A stretch of 14,768 nt of DNA. It comes from an uncultured Clostridia bacterium (GTDB lineage Bacteria; Bacillota_A; Clostridia; Christensenellales; CAG-138). The translations under genes and the position numbers were made by a program. Location of the stretch: the NCBI GenBank assembly GCA_946623765.1, contig CAMORL010000029.1, positions 1 to 14,768 on the forward strand. Reading direction: 5' to 3'. This document shows, in pieces, positions 14,385 to 14,768 of this stretch; the stretch's first letter is position 1, and each line of letters opens with the position of its first letter. The notes under the pieces are model-generated. The model saw only the letters and a list, made by a program, of their open reading frames with translations. It did no database searches and had not been told where the DNA came from.

Positions 14385-14420
14385 GCCGGACCGAACCCTG
14401 TTTCAAGTATTCTGTCATTC

Positions 14421-14449
14421 ATTATATTGCAAAGGCAGGGAACCGTCAA
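14421..14449 (-). promoter_or_regulatory. Promoter of the metallopeptidase gene
   Basis: On the minus strand TTGACG (14444-14449), a 17-bp spacer and a perfect TATAAT (14421-14426). The transcript would start near 14414, about 30 bases ahead of the ATG. Confidence 0.8.
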
Positions 14450-14462
14450 TCGCACAGTCAAA

Positions 14463-14670
14463 CATCACCTGCGAAGGCAGCATCTTTTTCCGGTCCTCGC
14501 AAACTGCGCGCAGCGCAATATCACGCTTTCAAAGGACGACTATAATGTTGCTCCACTTCATTTCGCAATGATGCGATGTTTGCCATAAAATGTGGCGAAG
14601 TCACACATCATTCGCAAAGCGAACATCATTAGGCGAAGCTGTCATCATTTGCCGCAGGCAAACATCATTC
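14463..14670. repeat. Array of short hairpins separated by CATCAT (ATGATG) motifs
   Basis: This is the main content of the 329-base gene-free stretch 14385-14713. From 14591 to 14668, short hairpins alternate with CATCAT at 14606, 14624, 14643 and 14663 (steps of 18, 19 and 20 bases). The hairpins are TGTGGC-gaa-GTCACA, TTCGC-aaa-GCGAA, a weak one at 14632-14640, and TTTGCC-gca-GGCAAA. A matching unit, CTGC-gaag-GCAG flanked by CATCAC and CATC, sits apart at 14463-14484. A further stem, TCGCA-atga-TGCGA, lies at 14563-14576. GATGTTTGCC (14575-14584) and GGCAAACATC (14657-14666) form a 10-bp outer inverted repeat. No protein frame is convincing here. Confidence 0.7.
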
Positions 14671-14671
14671 A

Positions 14672-14711
14672 AAAAAACGCACCTTTGTCAGTAGACAAAA
14701 GTGCGTTTTTT
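14672..14711 (-). terminator. Terminator of the tRNA-Leu gene
   Basis: A long stem (14672-14689 with 14694-14711, loop of 4) has A-rich and T-rich outer ends. The single mismatch in the plus-strand reading (C-A) becomes a G-U pair on the minus strand, which ends in six Ts. This points to termination of the minus-strand tRNA transcript. Confidence 0.85.
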
Positions 14712-14713
14712 GT

Positions 14714-14768
14714 TGGTGCGGGAAACAGGACTTGAACCTGCATGAAATTGCTTTCACACGGACCTGAA
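14714..14768 (-). tRNA. tRNA-Leu(CAG), 3' part only
   Basis: On the minus strand the window edge cuts in at the anticodon loop. The loop TTCAGGT gives anticodon CAG (14764-14766). It is followed by a long class II variable arm (TGAAA/TTTCA around GCAA), the T-arm GCAGG-TTCAAGT-CCTGT, the acceptor strand TTCCCGC, discriminator A and an encoded CCA end (14714-14716). The long variable arm together with CAG identifies leucine. The 5' half lies outside the window. Confidence 0.93.

Noticed and set aside
13935..14588. Long open frame on the plus strand opposite the metallopeptidase gene
   Set aside because: It is a shadow: it has no family motifs, crosses the metallopeptidase promoter and hairpin array, and lacks a ribosome-binding site.

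Overview
The window (about 14.8 kb, GC-rich) reads like the chromosome of an uncultured gut-type Clostridia (Firmicutes) genome. The reasons are strong GGAGG ribosome-binding sites, TTGACA/TATAAT-type promoters, compact operons with 4-base ATGA/GTGA overlaps, hairpin-plus-T-run terminators, a heterodimeric ABC exporter pair of Gram-positive type and a PdaB-like sporulation deacetylase. No transposase, integrase, phage gene or CRISPR array was seen. Genus-level assignment is not possible from reading alone.

Left part, minus strand (1-5262): a four-gene operon runs leftward from an extended -10 promoter at 5257-5262. It encodes a TIM-barrel sugar isomerase/epimerase-like protein, glucose-6-phosphate isomerase (pgi), a SEDS glycosyltransferase (RodA/FtsW family) and a two-domain GNAT acetyltransferase. 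pgi/rodA and rodA/GNAT overlap by 4 bases, and a terminator follows at 971-995. Beyond it lies a PdaB-like membrane-anchored polysaccharide deacetylase with its own terminator.

Middle (5263-10730): a strongly promoted single gene on the plus strand encodes a fold-type II PLP enzyme of unknown substrate. Convergent to it is a two-gene minus-strand operon for a heterodimeric ABC exporter. The first subunit has a degenerate Walker B (Asp for the catalytic Glu) and probably starts at TTG. The second has a variant FSAGQ signature. Together they give one consensus and one degenerate ATP site.

Right part: a plus-strand operon (radC, a small four-Cys protein, a GtrA-like membrane protein) starts at a near-consensus promoter whose -10 box lies 7 bases before the ATG, so the radC transcript looks leaderless. 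It ends in a bidirectional terminator shared with a convergent MATE efflux gene. The MATE gene has the most interesting control region in the window: a palindrome inside the promoter spacer, then a 5-codon upstream ORF, then a strong intrinsic terminator directly before the MATE ribosome-binding site. This is the layout of ribosome-stalling attenuation of a resistance gene. Upstream of it are a small HExxH metallopeptidase, an unusual array of short hairpins separated by CATCAT (ATGATG on the other strand), and the 3' part of a tRNA-Leu(CAG) cut by the window edge.

All functional calls come from reading motifs. No database or structure search was run.
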